A DNA stretch of 34,427 nt from Planctomycetia bacterium. Lineage in GTDB: Bacteria; Planctomycetota; Planctomycetia; Pirellulales; UBA1268. The notes beneath the pieces are model-generated. The model was not told where the DNA came from and ran no database searches. It saw only the letters and a program-made list of their open reading frames with translations. The position numbers were made by a program, and so were the translations under genes. Within the stretch, counting starts at the first letter, position 1, and each line of letters opens with the position of its first letter. The stretch spans positions 1-34,427 of the forward strand of contig RFRL01000012.1 in the NCBI GenBank assembly GCA_009924545.1. The letters run 5' to 3'. This document shows, one piece after another, positions 13,904 to 24,000 of this stretch.

Positions 13904-15169
13904 TCAGGTCGAACCCATCAGTTCCAGTGCCAGCCAGCCCGCTTCACGGTGGTCGGTCGAGGGATCAGCCACCTCACGTGCCGTGACGATCGAGCCGAGG
14001 GCGGTGGCAAACGCCACCAGCGACTCCGTGCCCGCACCGTGCCCGGTCGTCGCCGTGCCGTGTCCGGCCGCACCGCGGGCCAGCACCGCCATCGGCTCGA
14101 GCGGATCGGGTCCGAGGTCGTGGCACCACAGGCGGTGGGCCGCGGCGTCGGCCGGGGGCCGGAGCCGCGCCGTGGTCTCCGCAACCAGTTCCGCCACCCT
14201 GACCCGGCGCGACACACTGGCACCGCAGTCGACATTCACCCGCACCACCTGCAGGGGACCGTGGGGATCGACGACGAGGGCGTCGAGGGCGGCTTGGATG
14301 GCGGCGGCAAGTTCCTCGTCGCCACCGGCCAGCGACGTGATCGACACGCCCCGCCACGCCACGCGGTGGGTCGCCACCTCGCGCCACGTGCCCGCCAGAT
14401 CGGCGCGGGTCGGGAGGGGCGCGGCGAGCGTGCCCGCCGGCCCTGGCGCGGGGGCGATGCCGGAGAGGGTGAGGAGGCCGCAACTGCCTGCCGCCGCTTC
14501 GCGAGCGCCGCGTGCTTGGAGGGCCGGCACCTGGTGCACCCCCGGTGGCACCGGCTGCGGCCGGCGCGATCCCCACACGAACGTCGTCGCTCCCGCGAGC
14601 AGGCCCACCGCCGGCAGCGGTGCGGGCAAGGCATGGGCCAGGGGCGCACCACCCCAGGAGTCGTCCCAGCCGACGACGATCCGCTGCTGCGGCGGAAGGA
14701 GGGACGCATGCTCCGAGGCGAACGACGGCGGCAGACGGCCGCCGGCGCCCATGCCGCGGGCATCGGCGGGCAAGCACGCCAATTCCACTGCCACTCCGCG
14801 GATGTCGAGCCGCAACGGTGAGACCGGCGACACGAGCGAAAGCCCGGCCGGCGCGCCGAGTGCCCGGTCGATCGCCGTGCAGGCGACCGCCTCGTCCACC
14901 ATCCAGATCGTGCGGCAGCCGTCGGCGGCGAGATCGACGATCGCCTGGCGCACCGCCGCCGCCTGGGCAGGGCTGGCCCGCAGCGGATCGAGGGTGCTGC
15001 CGAGGAGGACGAGGACGGCGGCGTGGGTCTCGCGGGCGGTGCGCACCGCGGCCGCGAAGGCCTCGTGGGGTGCCGCGTGGAGGATCGCCCGGACGCCAGC
15101 CGGCGCCGCGTCGGGCACCGGAATCGGACGGTCGAGCGCGGCGTCGTAGGCGAACACCAAATCGGCCAC
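13904..15169 (-). CDS. SbcD/YhaO-like phosphoesterase homologue with lost metal ligands (predicted pseudoenzyme)
   Basis: The product has 421 residues. The GTG at 15169 is chosen because GGAGG (15181-15177) lies 7 nt upstream and the protein then opens with the family's first strand. The order of elements follows planctomycete SbcD/YhaO-type proteins: FAYDAALDRPI (residues 6-16) sits where HASDFHLERPL would be, VLVLLGSTLDP (52-62) where the GDxxDP motif would be, and WMVDEA (89-94) where the GNHD/GGxxD motif would be. A later WGSRRPQ replaces the GxxH element. The motif-I His, the motif-II Asp and the later His are all substituted, so two-metal catalysis looks impossible. It precedes the YhaN-like ATPase by 46 nt, the normal partner arrangement. 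It may be a structural subunit, or a gene decaying together with its frameshifted partner. The assignment rests on motif order, context and length, without an alignment. Confidence 0.65.
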   Translation of the reverse strand: MADLVFAYDAALDRPIPVPDAAPAGVRAILHAAPHEAFAAAVRTARETHAAVLVLLGSTLDPLRASPAQAAAVRQAIVDLAADGCRTIWMVDEAVACTAIDRALGAPAGLSLVSPVSPLRLDIRGVAVELACLPADARGMGAGGRLPPSFASEHASLLPPQQRIVVGWDDSWGGAPLAHALPAPLPAVGLLAGATTFVWGSRRPQPVPPGVHQVPALQARGAREAAAGSCGLLTLSGIAPAPGPAGTLAAPLPTRADLAGTWREVATHRVAWRGVSITSLAGGDEELAAAIQAALDALVVDPHGPLQVVRVNVDCGASVSRRVRVAELVAETTARLRPPADAAAHRLWCHDLGPDPLEPMAVLARGAAGHGTATTGHGAGTESLVAFATALGSIVTAREVADPSTDHREAGWLALELMGST

Positions 15170-15424
15170 GGCCAAGCCTCCATGCTGGGCCGACGGCGGC
15201 GGTCGCCGTCGGGGTCGGTCCGGACCCTCACCGGTCCGGCCGAGGCCGGGCCGCTGTCGATCCGTGGCAAACAAGGAAAGGTCCGCGGGGCAATGTACCC
15301 GTCTGCCGGTTTCCGACTCCACTGCAAAACGGCCCCGCCCGCCCGCTGCTCGCTCTGGCGGGGGAAACCGGAGCTTTTCCGGCCCATCGCCGCGGCAAGG
15401 GGGGCCGGCCAGCGGTCACCAGAG

Positions 15425-16138
15425 TCAGGTGGTGAGGGGCGGGGGGGCCGCCGTGAACCGGGCGAGGAGACGCGAGCCCCACGCGGCGGCGTCCGCGGCG
15501 GGCCCCACGGCCGCGAGCACCCTGCCACGGAGGAGCACACCCTTCTCCAGGTGGTCACCGAAGAGACCGCAGCGGACCGTGATCCGGCCATCCGCGGCGC
15601 TGGCGGTGAACCCGCGGAGATCATCGGGATGGACCGCCACGAGCGTGGACCGCCCCCCCGGACTCCCCAGCAGCACCGCGCGGGCGCCGGGAAACGGATC
15701 TGGCTGCCAGGTGCCCGCCGGGGGACCGCCGCCCCAGTGAATCGTGCCGGCGGTCACCCGGGTGACCACCTCAACCTGGGGCTGGCTGTCGAGGAGTGCC
15801 GTCTGCGCCGAGGCCACGAGCATCCAGGCGGCAGCTGGCCCCGTGTCGAGGGCGCCGTCCAGGCAGCGCCACATCGCGGTGGCCCGCAGCCGCCGTGCGT
15901 CGGCCGGATCGTAGACCGCCGTCAGATCGTCACCGCGCACCCAGTGATCGGTGGCCCGGGTGACGGCGTCGATGTCGAGGCCCAGCAACCGGTCGGACGA
16001 GGAGGGGGTGGTGATCTGGATCCCGGCCTCCGGGTGATCGGGGTCGAGCGTCACCGTCACGCCTTGCCGGCTGCAGGTGAACCCCTGATCCGCGTTGCGC
16101 CAGGTCGGGGCCGACGCGGCGGGGGCGGAGGATGGCAT
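15425..16138 (-). CDS. Uncharacterised cytoplasmic protein
   Basis: The product has 237 residues and no family is recognised. The ATG at 16138 is preceded by GGGAG at 7 nt. The longer open frame upstream would be Arg/Pro-rich and would overlap the phosphatase gene. There is no signal peptide or membrane helix. The sequence looks like a real alpha/beta protein: GVTVTLDPDHPEAGIQI, LGLDIDAVTRATDHWVRG, DLTAVYDPADARRLRATAMWR, VEVVTRVTAG and CGLFGDHLEKGVLLRGRV. The Trp- and Asp-rich middle and the paired beta-like segments suggest a ligand-binding or structural domain. It is on the same strand as, and 255 nt upstream of, the SbcD-like gene, so it may belong to the same transcript or stand alone. 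A TACACT hexamer on the minus strand (16210-16205) is a candidate -10 about 67 nt before the start. Confidence 0.7.
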   Translation of the reverse strand: MPSSAPAASAPTWRNADQGFTCSRQGVTVTLDPDHPEAGIQITTPSSSDRLLGLDIDAVTRATDHWVRGDDLTAVYDPADARRLRATAMWRCLDGALDTGPAAAWMLVASAQTALLDSQPQVEVVTRVTAGTIHWGGGPPAGTWQPDPFPGARAVLLGSPGGRSTLVAVHPDDLRGFTASAADGRITVRCGLFGDHLEKGVLLRGRVLAAVGPAADAAAWGSRLLARFTAAPPPLTT

Positions 16139-16204
16139 GGTTGCGCTCCCGGGACGATGGCGAAGGACCATGGTGACCACCGTGCGCTGGTGGCGGGGAG
16201 CCCC

Positions 16205-16210
16205 AGTGTA
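16205..16210 (-). promoter_or_regulatory. TACACT -10-like hexamer upstream of the uncharacterised gene
   Basis: On the minus strand the sequence reads CGC then TACACT, 67 nt before the ATG at 16138. There is no -35 match. It is one of the recurring TANACT elements. Confidence 0.35.
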
Positions 16211-16324
16211 GCGGTGCTTGCCACCGGCCCGGCGTCGACCGGTATGGTCGGGGAAGCGGCCAGGGGCGCCCCCGTGCCGGCGGCGCCACCCGCCGGCGCC
16301 AGCGCTCGGGGAGCGGCCCCCGGG

Positions 16325-16330
16325 TAGACT
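16325..16330 (+). promoter_or_regulatory. TAGACT -10-like hexamer upstream of the inositol-phosphatase gene
   Basis: GGG then TAGACT lies 36 nt before the ATG at 16367, giving an expected leader of about 30 nt. No -35 match is seen. Of the TANACT elements in this window it has the best spacing to its gene. Confidence 0.4.
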
Positions 16331-16366
16331 CGGCCGCTTCACCAGACGCGTGGAGGGAGGGTTGGC

Positions 16367-17152
16367 ATGCCGGATGAACTGGAAGTCTGCGAAGCGGCGG
16401 CCCGGGCCGGTGGTCGCGTGCTCGGGGAGTGGGTCGGGCGGTTCGCGGTCTCGACGAAAGGGCCTCGGGATCTGGTGACCGAGGCCGATCTGGCCGCGCA
16501 GGCCGAGATCCGGCGCATCGTCCTGGGGGCGTTTCCCGGGCACGGCTTCATCGGCGAGGAAGGGGGCCACATCGGCGCCGGTCCCGACGCGCTTCGCTGG
16601 TTCGTCGATCCGCTCGACGGCACCACCAACTACGTCCACGGCGTTCCTGCCTACTGCGTTTCGGTGGCGCTGGCCCGGGGCGACGAGATCCTCGTCGGCA
16701 CGGTCTACGATCCGGTGCGCGACGAGTGCTTCGCGGCACGCGCCGGCGGGGGTGCCCGGCTCAACGGCCGGAAGATCCACGTGTCGGCCACGGAGAGTGT
16801 CCCGGAGTCGCTGGTGGCCGTCGGCTTTCCCCCGCACGTCGGTCCCGACGCGCCGAGCGTGGTCGATTTCCTCGCGGTGCTGCCGGAGGTCCAGGCGATC
16901 CGTCGGACCGGGTCGACCGCCATCAACCTCGCCTACGTGGCGTGCGGCCGGTTCGACGCGTTCTGGATCCGTGCGATCGCGCCGTGGGACGTCGCGGCCG
17001 GACTGCTCCTCGTGGCGGAGGCCGGGGGCACCCTGATCCCCCTGCCCCGCGGGCGCGGCCCGCGGGTGTCGCTCGACCAGCCGGCATTCGTGGCTGCGGC
17101 CACGCGACCGCTCGCCGAAGCGCTCTTGGCGCTGCTGCCGGCCGTGCCCTGA
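16367..17152 (+). CDS. Inositol monophosphatase family phosphatase
   Basis: This is a metal-dependent sugar or inositol phosphatase of 261 residues. All family metal-site motifs are present: Glu64-Glu65 in FIGEEGG, the DPLDGTTNYVHG motif with Asp81, Asp84 and Thr86, and Trp207-Asp208 in APWDVAAGLLLVAEAGG. Members hydrolyse myo-inositol-1-phosphate, fructose-1,6-bisphosphate, histidinol phosphate or 3'-phosphoadenosine phosphate. The sequence does not discriminate firmly, though the WFVDPLDGTTNYVHG form is typical of SuhB-like inositol-1-phosphatases. GGAGGGAGGG lies just upstream of the ATG. It has its own promoter-like element (TAGACT at 16325) and is followed 232 nt later, on the same strand, by the giant-protein gene, which looks like a separate unit. 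Confidence 0.94.
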   Translation: MPDELEVCEAAARAGGRVLGEWVGRFAVSTKGPRDLVTEADLAAQAEIRRIVLGAFPGHGFIGEEGGHIGAGPDALRWFVDPLDGTTNYVHGVPAYCVSVALARGDEILVGTVYDPVRDECFAARAGGGARLNGRKIHVSATESVPESLVAVGFPPHVGPDAPSVVDFLAVLPEVQAIRRTGSTAINLAYVACGRFDAFWIRAIAPWDVAAGLLLVAEAGGTLIPLPRGRGPRVSLDQPAFVAAATRPLAEALLALLPAVP

Positions 17153-17271
17153 TCCCGCCCGGGTATGCGGCCCGGCTGATCCGGGGCGGGGTCGTGCCGG
17201 CTACGCCGGTCGTGGTGGTGAAACGGGCCGGCGGCGTCCCCGCGAAACGTGCGTCGCGACCGCCAGCAGGC

Positions 17272-17277
17272 TACTGT
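17272..17277 (+). promoter_or_regulatory. TACTGT -10-like hexamer upstream of the giant-protein operon
   Basis: GGC then TACTGT lies in the 232-bp spacer, about 108 nt before the ATG at 17385. It is a weak match, supported mainly by similarity of context to the other elements. No -35 was found. Confidence 0.2.
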
Positions 17278-17384
17278 CTAGGTGTCGTCCGGCATGGGCT
17301 GGGCGTCGGGATTTCGGCCCCCGGAGGGCGAGCCGAGCCGTCGTCCCTGGGTACGACGGACGGCGCGGGAAGGCACGGTCAGCA

Positions 17385-20300
17385 ATGGGACTTCCGCTGG
17401 TGGCGCGGCGCGGGGCAGCCCGGGGAAGGAGTCCTTCCGCGGGGTTCGTCTGGCTGCCGGTCCGCACCGGTCTTCCCGGGCGACAACCGCTCTCCGCCCG
17501 ATGGGTGGCCGGCCTCGTGGTGCTCGTGGGATCGGTCCTGGCAGCGCTCCCGGTGGCCGCCCGGGCGCAGGACCCGGTCGCTGCCGCCGAGGATGCCGAA
17601 CCGTCGCCGGCCCGGCCTCTCCGGGCGGCCGCCGCCCGCGGGGAGATGCCGCGCGCGGCCAGCGACGGCGACGGTCCGACGCCCCCCGACCGTCCCGGCA
17701 CGCGGGTCGCGCCCACGGCACCCGAGCTCTTCTATGTCGAGGACGACGCCGGTCGGCTCGTGCCCGTGCCCGGTTTCGCCTACGGCGACTTCGTGGAGAT
17801 GGTCCGGCTCCGGCAGGGGCTGCCGGGCGCGGCGCAACCCCCCGCGGCGGTCCTCGAGTCGCTCACCGTCACCCTCCACATGCCGGCTGGCGGCGTTCGC
17901 GATCCCGGCTGCCTGGCCACCGTCGATGCCGCGGTGCGGCAGACGCGGGCCGGCTGGTCGAGTCTGCCGCTCGATCTCGGCGGGTTGGTGCTCGACGCAC
18001 CGCCGCGGCACGAAGGGGAGGGGGCCGCCTTCATCGACGTCGACGCTCCGGCCCCGGGACCGGCGGAGCCCGCGGCGCGGGATGTCACAGCCGCGCTGCT
18101 CAACGGCTACCGGGCATGGTTCCAGGGGCCGGCCGACGGGCGGCACCGTCTCCAATTGGGGGGGCGGATCACGGTCGAGGCGGCCGGCGAGGAGCAAGCG
18201 GTCTGGCTGCGGCTGCCGGCGGCCACGGCATCGGCGGTGGTGATCCTCACCGACCGGCAGAACCCGCTCGTGGCGGTCACTCCGGGCGGCGTCGATCCGC
18301 GCATCGAGCCCGACGGCAGCGGGGGCAGTCGTGTGACCTGCGTCGGGTTGGTCGGCCCCACCCGGATCCGTATTGGGCCGCGGGGCACACCGCAGGCCTC
18401 CGCCGGCGCGGCCCCCGAGGCCACCGTGGAGAGCGTGGTGCGCATCGACGGACGGATGGCGGCATGGCAGACACTGGTGTCGCTGCGCGACCTGCCGGTC
18501 GACATGACACGGATCACCGTCACGCTCCCCCCGGGCGCCACGCCCCGCGCGGTCCGTGGCGGCACGGTTGCCAATCGCGAGACGCGTGGCGGCGACGGTG
18601 ACGCGACCCAACCGGTCGAGCGGTTGGTCGTCGACGTGGCCCGATCGGCCGACGGGCGCGCGGCGCTCGAGATCGACGCGGAGCGCTCGATCGATCCCCA
18701 GGGGCGGGCCCTGGAACCCCTCGGGTTCATGGTGGAGCCGATCCTGCCCTGGCGCCAGCACGGGCGCGTGAGCCTGCTGGTGGAGGGCGACTGGCAACTC
18801 GAGTGGGACGACGCCGGGCGCAATCGGCGCGTCGATCCCCCCGCGGCGGCCCGCCGCCCGGGGCTCTCCGCCGCCTTCGCCTACGATGCCCAGCCGGCCA
18901 CGCTGCCGATCCACGTCCGACCGCGTGGCAGCCGTGTGGTCGTGGAGCCGGAGTACCGCTACTCCGTCGACTCCGGTCGTCTCGGCCTCGAGGCCCGGCT
19001 CCGCCTCTCGGTGCGCGGGGCCCCGGTGAACCGCATCGCGGTGGGGCTGGATGGCTGGGGGATCGACGACGTGTCGCCGACCGGGTTGGTCGACACCGCG
19101 GCGATCCGCGCCGAGGGGGGGTTGCTCCTGATCCCGTTCCTCCAGCCGCTTGCCGGCGACGCGACCATCGAGATCCGCTGTGGCCGGACGCTCGAACGCG
19201 ATGCCCGGCGCCTCGCCTGGACGCTCCCCGTGCCGCAAGCCGATCTGGTGGCGCCGGCGAGCGTGAGCGTGTCGGCGGCCAACGACATCGAGGTGGTGCC
19301 CGACGTGGCGGCGATCCGCGGGCTGGTCCGGCAGACGGCCCCGTCCGCCCGCCGCGAGGAGGGGGAGCGGGCGGTGCTCACCTACCGGCTCGATGGCACC
19401 GACGGGGAGTTCGCCGCCGACCGCCGCTATCTCGCCCAGCGCATCGAGGCGGTCGTGGCCACCGCCGTGACGATCGGAGGCGATGGCGCCGTGGTGGAGG
19501 AGACGATCCGCTACGACGTCGCCCATGTGGCCCTCGAGTCGATCGACGTCGTCGTGCCGGCGGCGGTCGCCGACGGGGGCACACTCGAATTGCGCCAGGG
19601 AGGCCAGCCACTCAATCCCTTTCCCGCCCCCGCGCCGGGACGCGGGGCGGCCGGCCGCGGTGACCCAGCGCCTCCGGCCGACGGCACGGGCACGGTCAAT
19701 CTCCGGGCCCTCCTCCCCCAGCCACTGCTCGGCACCGGCGACCTGACGATCCGCTACGAGGTGCCGATGGTCCAGGTGCCCGCCGAGGCGACCGCATCGA
19801 TGGACCTGCCCCTCGTCCTCCCGGCGGAAGGACGGGTGTCGCGGCAGTCGCTGTCACTGCTGGTCGACGGCCCGCTGGTGGTCGACGTCCGTGGCGACAC
19901 CTGGGAACGTGACACGCTCCAGGGGGCCGGCGCCCGCGCCTGGACCAGCGGTCGGCCGCAGGCGGTGGTGCCGCTGGCGGTGTCGGCACGGCAGGGGATG
20001 TCACGCGGCGACACGGTGGTCGAGGCGGCGTGGTTCGAGACCCGGCTCCTTCCCGATGGTCGCGAGGACCTGTGCACCTACACGGTGAGCAGTTCATCGC
20101 GCCGCTTCGAGCTCACGGTGCCCGGCGCCTGGCGGCCGGCGGCCGATCGCCAGGCGACCCTCGAGGTGCGCGTCGACGGGCGGCCGGTTCCCGCGGCGGT
20201 CCGCCCCGGTGGACGGATGACGGTGGAACTGCCCAGCGCTACCACCGAGTCGGCCGGCCGCGGAGCGTGGATCGTCTCCATCGAATGCCGGCGGGGGCGC

Positions 20301-21065
20301 GAGGCGCCGCTCGTGCCGGGGTGGCCGCGCGTGGCGGGCTGGGTGGGACCGCTGGTGCTGGAGCCACCGGAAATGGCCTCCGGAGTGGTGCAGCGGCGCT
20401 TCTACTGGGAACTGCGCCTCCTCGCGGACGAGCACGTCGTGCTGCCGCCGCGGCCGTGGACGAGCCAGCAGCGCTGGGCGTGGAGCGGCCTGGGCTTCGA
20501 GCGGCGGCCGGTGGTCTCGCGCGGGGCACTGGCCCGCTGGCTGGAGGCCAACCGCCGCGCCGCGACCGACCGCCCCGCGGAGCCGGCGACGCCGGTGCCT
20601 CTCGTCGCCGCCGCCGCGCTCGACCCGCCCCTCGCGGAGCGGCGCGCGGTGTGGTCGGGCATCGGCGCGGTGGAGCCGAGCCGCGTGTGGGTGGTGCCGA
20701 CGTGGCTGCTGGTCCTCCTCGCTTCCGGTCCGGTGCTCGGTGTGGGGTTGCGGGCGGTCTACCGCGCCGGCGCCCGGCAACCGGCCGTCGTCGTCGGCGC
20801 CGCCACGCTCGCCGTCACTGCCGCCGCGTTGAATCCCGAACTCGCCCCGCTGGTGGCCCAGGCGGCGCTTCCGGGCGTGGCCCTCACGGCACTGGCGGCG
20901 AGCCTCCGCTGGCTCGTTGAACGACCGGTGCCGACCGCGTCCGCCCCCCGGCCGTCGCTGGTCGTGTCGCCGCAGTCGTCGACGCGACTGGTCGTGACGG
21001 GTGACTCCGCTCGGCTCCCTGTGGTCGTCGATCCGCCCACCGCGGCGGGACGGGCCGTGCCATGA
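17385..21065 (+). CDS. Giant secreted/membrane-anchored beta-rich protein (1226 aa), no recognised family
   Basis: I cannot assign this protein to a characterised family. It has a long basic N-terminal region and then a Sec signal (hydrophobic 41-57, cleavage likely after Ala61 in ARA|Q). An ectodomain of about 1030 residues follows, made of repeated short beta-strand patterns with alternating Val/Leu/Arg and Asp-Gly turns. Notable segments are FYVEDDAGRLVPVPGF (about 115), RVVVEPEYRYSVDSGRLG, a GLDGWGIDDVSPTGLVD element and, near the end, RRFYWELRLLADEHVVLP with QQRWAWSGLGFERRPVV. Two or three membrane helices (about 1102-1178) and a cytoplasmic tail of about 45 residues close it. The start ATG has only a distant GGAAGG. 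Its TGA overlaps the ATG of the next giant gene (ATGA at 21062-21065), so translation is probably coupled. Tail segments recall planctomycete large envelope proteins; this is from memory, not a search. Confidence 0.85.
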   Translation: MGLPLVARRGAARGRSPSAGFVWLPVRTGLPGRQPLSARWVAGLVVLVGSVLAALPVAARAQDPVAAAEDAEPSPARPLRAAAARGEMPRAASDGDGPTPPDRPGTRVAPTAPELFYVEDDAGRLVPVPGFAYGDFVEMVRLRQGLPGAAQPPAAVLESLTVTLHMPAGGVRDPGCLATVDAAVRQTRAGWSSLPLDLGGLVLDAPPRHEGEGAAFIDVDAPAPGPAEPAARDVTAALLNGYRAWFQGPADGRHRLQLGGRITVEAAGEEQAVWLRLPAATASAVVILTDRQNPLVAVTPGGVDPRIEPDGSGGSRVTCVGLVGPTRIRIGPRGTPQASAGAAPEATVESVVRIDGRMAAWQTLVSLRDLPVDMTRITVTLPPGATPRAVRGGTVANRETRGGDGDATQPVERLVVDVARSADGRAALEIDAERSIDPQGRALEPLGFMVEPILPWRQHGRVSLLVEGDWQLEWDDAGRNRRVDPPAAARRPGLSAAFAYDAQPATLPIHVRPRGSRVVVEPEYRYSVDSGRLGLEARLRLSVRGAPVNRIAVGLDGWGIDDVSPTGLVDTAAIRAEGGLLLIPFLQPLAGDATIEIRCGRTLERDARRLAWTLPVPQADLVAPASVSVSAANDIEVVPDVAAIRGLVRQTAPSARREEGERAVLTYRLDGTDGEFAADRRYLAQRIEAVVATAVTIGGDGAVVEETIRYDVAHVALESIDVVVPAAVADGGTLELRQGGQPLNPFPAPAPGRGAAGRGDPAPPADGTGTVNLRALLPQPLLGTGDLTIRYEVPMVQVPAEATASMDLPLVLPAEGRVSRQSLSLLVDGPLVVDVRGDTWERDTLQGAGARAWTSGRPQAVVPLAVSARQGMSRGDTVVEAAWFETRLLPDGREDLCTYTVSSSSRRFELTVPGAWRPAADRQATLEVRVDGRPVPAAVRPGGRMTVELPSATTESAGRGAWIVSIECRRGREAPLVPGWPRVAGWVGPLVLEPPEMASGVVQRRFYWELRLLADEHVVLPPRPWTSQQRWAWSGLGFERRPVVSRGALARWLEANRRAATDRPAEPATPVPLVAAAALDPPLAERRAVWSGIGAVEPSRVWVVPTWLLVLLASGPVLGVGLRAVYRAGARQPAVVVGAATLAVTAAALNPELAPLVAQAALPGVALTALAASLRWLVERPVPTASAPRPSLVVSPQSSTRLVVTGDSARLPVVVDPPTAAGRAVP

Positions 21066-24000
21066 GCACTCCACGCGGGTGGTTCTCCCGGTGCCAGGGA
21101 TGCCGGGCCGTGGCGACGGTCCCGGCCCTGGTGGTGGGGCTGGTGGCGTCCGCGGCCGCGCCAATGCCGGAGGATCCCCTGCGCTTCACCCGCGTGCACG
21201 TTCCGGCCGGCCGCCTCGCCGACGTCGACATGGGGTCCGAGCGGTATGTGCCGCTGCCGCTGATCGAATTCGAACGGGCCGTGGCGGCGCTCGCCGACGG
21301 GGAGGGTTCCGGAGACGCCGCGGTGGGGATGCCGCTGCGCGTGCTGGCGGACGGTGCCCACGTCACCGGCCGGTTCGACGCCGCCGGTCGGTTGACGGGG
21401 CGTTTGTCGTTCACGATGCCCGACGGTGGGGCCGGGTATCCCACCCAGGTCACCGTCGGCCACCTGCAGATCACCCGGGCCAGCCGGGAGACGACCGCCG
21501 GCACCGGGCCGACGGTCGTGCATGCCCTGCGCAACGGCCTCACCGCCATCGTGCTCCCCGGTCCGGGGAGCTACCGCTGCGATTTCGTGCTCCCGGCCGC
21601 GGAGAGCGGGGCGCGCTGGCGCGCGGCTGGCACGGTGCACCGGTTGCCGCTCGTGCCGGCCGTGCGCACCGTGGTCGAACTGGGATTGCCCACCGGGCAG
21701 CGGCCGTACGGTGGTGGAGGGGCATGGTCGCCGCTCCCGGCCGATTCCGCACCCACAGGTGCCCCCCCGCCCGCGGAGCCGCCGGCCGAGCAGTTGTGGG
21801 AGACGACGGTCGGGCCCGGAACCCAAATGGTGTTCGGCCTTCTTCCCGCCGATGCCCAGGTGGCGGGGGCGCGGGTGTGGACCGTGCATCGTGTCGGCCG
21901 CGAACAGACCCGCCTGGAGACGATGATCCAACCCACGGCGCCCTGGGCCGAGCCCCGCCTCGCGCTCCGCGTCGATCCCCAAGTCACCCTCCTCGCGGCC
22001 AGCGTGGCCGACCGGCCGGGCGGACGGCGGGATCTCGTCTGGCAGCCGACCGCAACCGGCGCGGAAGTGATCCTGCCGCCGATCGTGTTGGGGACGACGG
22101 CGGAGGTGGAGATCGTGGGCATCGCTCCGGCACTCACCGCGCGGGCTGCCGAATTGCCCGTCGTTTCCGTGGCCGCGGAAGCCTGGTGCGGGGGTGGCGT
22201 GACGGTGCACCTCGATCCTGGATTGGCACTCACCGGACTGACGCCGGGTGACGCGGTGGTGGTCTCGCCACCGGTCGCCGCCACGTGGCCCTGGCCGCGG
22301 GAAGCCGATCCTGAACCCGGGGCACTGGTGCACTTGGCGGCCCAGGGGCCGCGGGCCGGGGGACTCATGACGCTCGAGCCACGGGGACCGAGCCTCGACA
22401 TCGCCCGGGTGACGGCCGTGGACGTGGCCGCGGCGCGCGTCCTGGGGGTGGCCATGTGTGACGTCCGGGTCGAGCGTGGCGAAGCCTTCGCCCTCTCCGG
22501 CCGCGTCAGCCCCGGTTGGATCATCGACGCCGTGGAGTGGGTCGAGCCCGTAACGCCCGGTGACGAAGTGGCGGTCGGCACGGGCGTGTCGCTGACGGGG
22601 CTCAGCGACGAGCTACTCGACTGGCGGGTCAGCGCCGACGCTGGCGGCAGCCTGCTCCGTATGGGGTTGGCTGCGGCGGCCACGCCACAGCGGCCGCTCG
22701 GGCTGCGCATCACCGGTCACCGGGCCGGCGCCGATGTCGGGTTGCCGTTCCCCGTCCGTGACCTGGAGATGGTCGTCCTCGACGGCGAGACCGACGGGCA
22801 GACCGCCCTCGCCCTGCGCGCCGCGCCCGACACCACGTTGGAGATCGACCCCGCGCCCCCGGCCACACCGGCGGCGGGCGCGAGGTTGCAAGCTCTCGTC
22901 GGGCAGGGACCGGTGCGGTCATGGTTGCCGGCCGGGGTGGGCCTCCCTGCCGCCGAGGCGCGCCTGGTGCAGCGTCGGCCGCCGATCGCTGTCCACGCGC
23001 GGATCGGCCTGTCGGTGCGCGACGACCGGCTGGTGGAGTCGTTCACGCTCGAGTGCCGTCCGGGCGAGGCGCCGCTCGATGCCGCCGTGATCCATTTCTC
23101 CGAGCCGATCGAGGATCAGCTCGAGTGGGCGCTCCTGCCGCCGGCGGTGGGGAGCGTCGTGGCCCGGCCCCTGGAGATGGCGGGCCGGCGCGGCGGCGAG
23201 ACTTCGTGGCTGGTGGAGTTCGTGCCGCCTGTACGGGAGCCGGTCTCGATCCGGGCGACGCGGAGCGTGGCCCTCGACGGGGCCACGGCCGTGCCCTTGG
23301 TGCGCGTCGACGGGGCCGTCGACCTGGTGGGTGACATCGTCGTGCGCACGACGGGCCGGCGCCGTCCCGCGGTGGTGAATCGTCGCCTCACGGAACTGCC
23401 CCCCGGGCCGTCGCCCCCTGGCACCGCCGACGACGTCATCGCCGAGTTCGGGTTCGATGCCGCCGCTGCCGAGTCGGCCTCCACCGACGGTGCGGCGCTG
23501 GAGATCGTCCCCGACGCCGGCGGTGGCGATCGCGCCGCGCGCGCGTGGGTGTGGTCCGAGGTGGTCGACTGCTGGTGCCACCTGTCGGGACGGACGGAGT
23601 TCGAATCGCGTTTCGACATCGAGAACCACGGGCGCGGTACCCTCGCGCTCGTGCTCCCCCCGGGCAAACGGCTCCTCGGGATCCTCCTCGATGGGCGGCG
23701 GGTGATGCTCGACGCGGAGACGGTCGGCGGCGAGGTGACGATCGACCTGCCGATCGAACGCCGGCGCTTGACCCTGGCGGTGCGGATGATGGCGGAGGAG
23801 GACGCGGAGTCGGGTTGGACCATCGACTCCGCGGGGGGAACGGTCGATCTTCCCGTGCTCGAGCGTTCGTGGCGCGTCTGCCTCCCGCCCGGTGTGGAGA
23901 TCGCCGTCGGCCCGGCCCATCATCGCGAGGTGGCCCCACCGGAGATCGACTGGGGCCAGCGCCTGTGCGGCTTCCCGCTGCAGCATCCCGCGGCGGCGGC

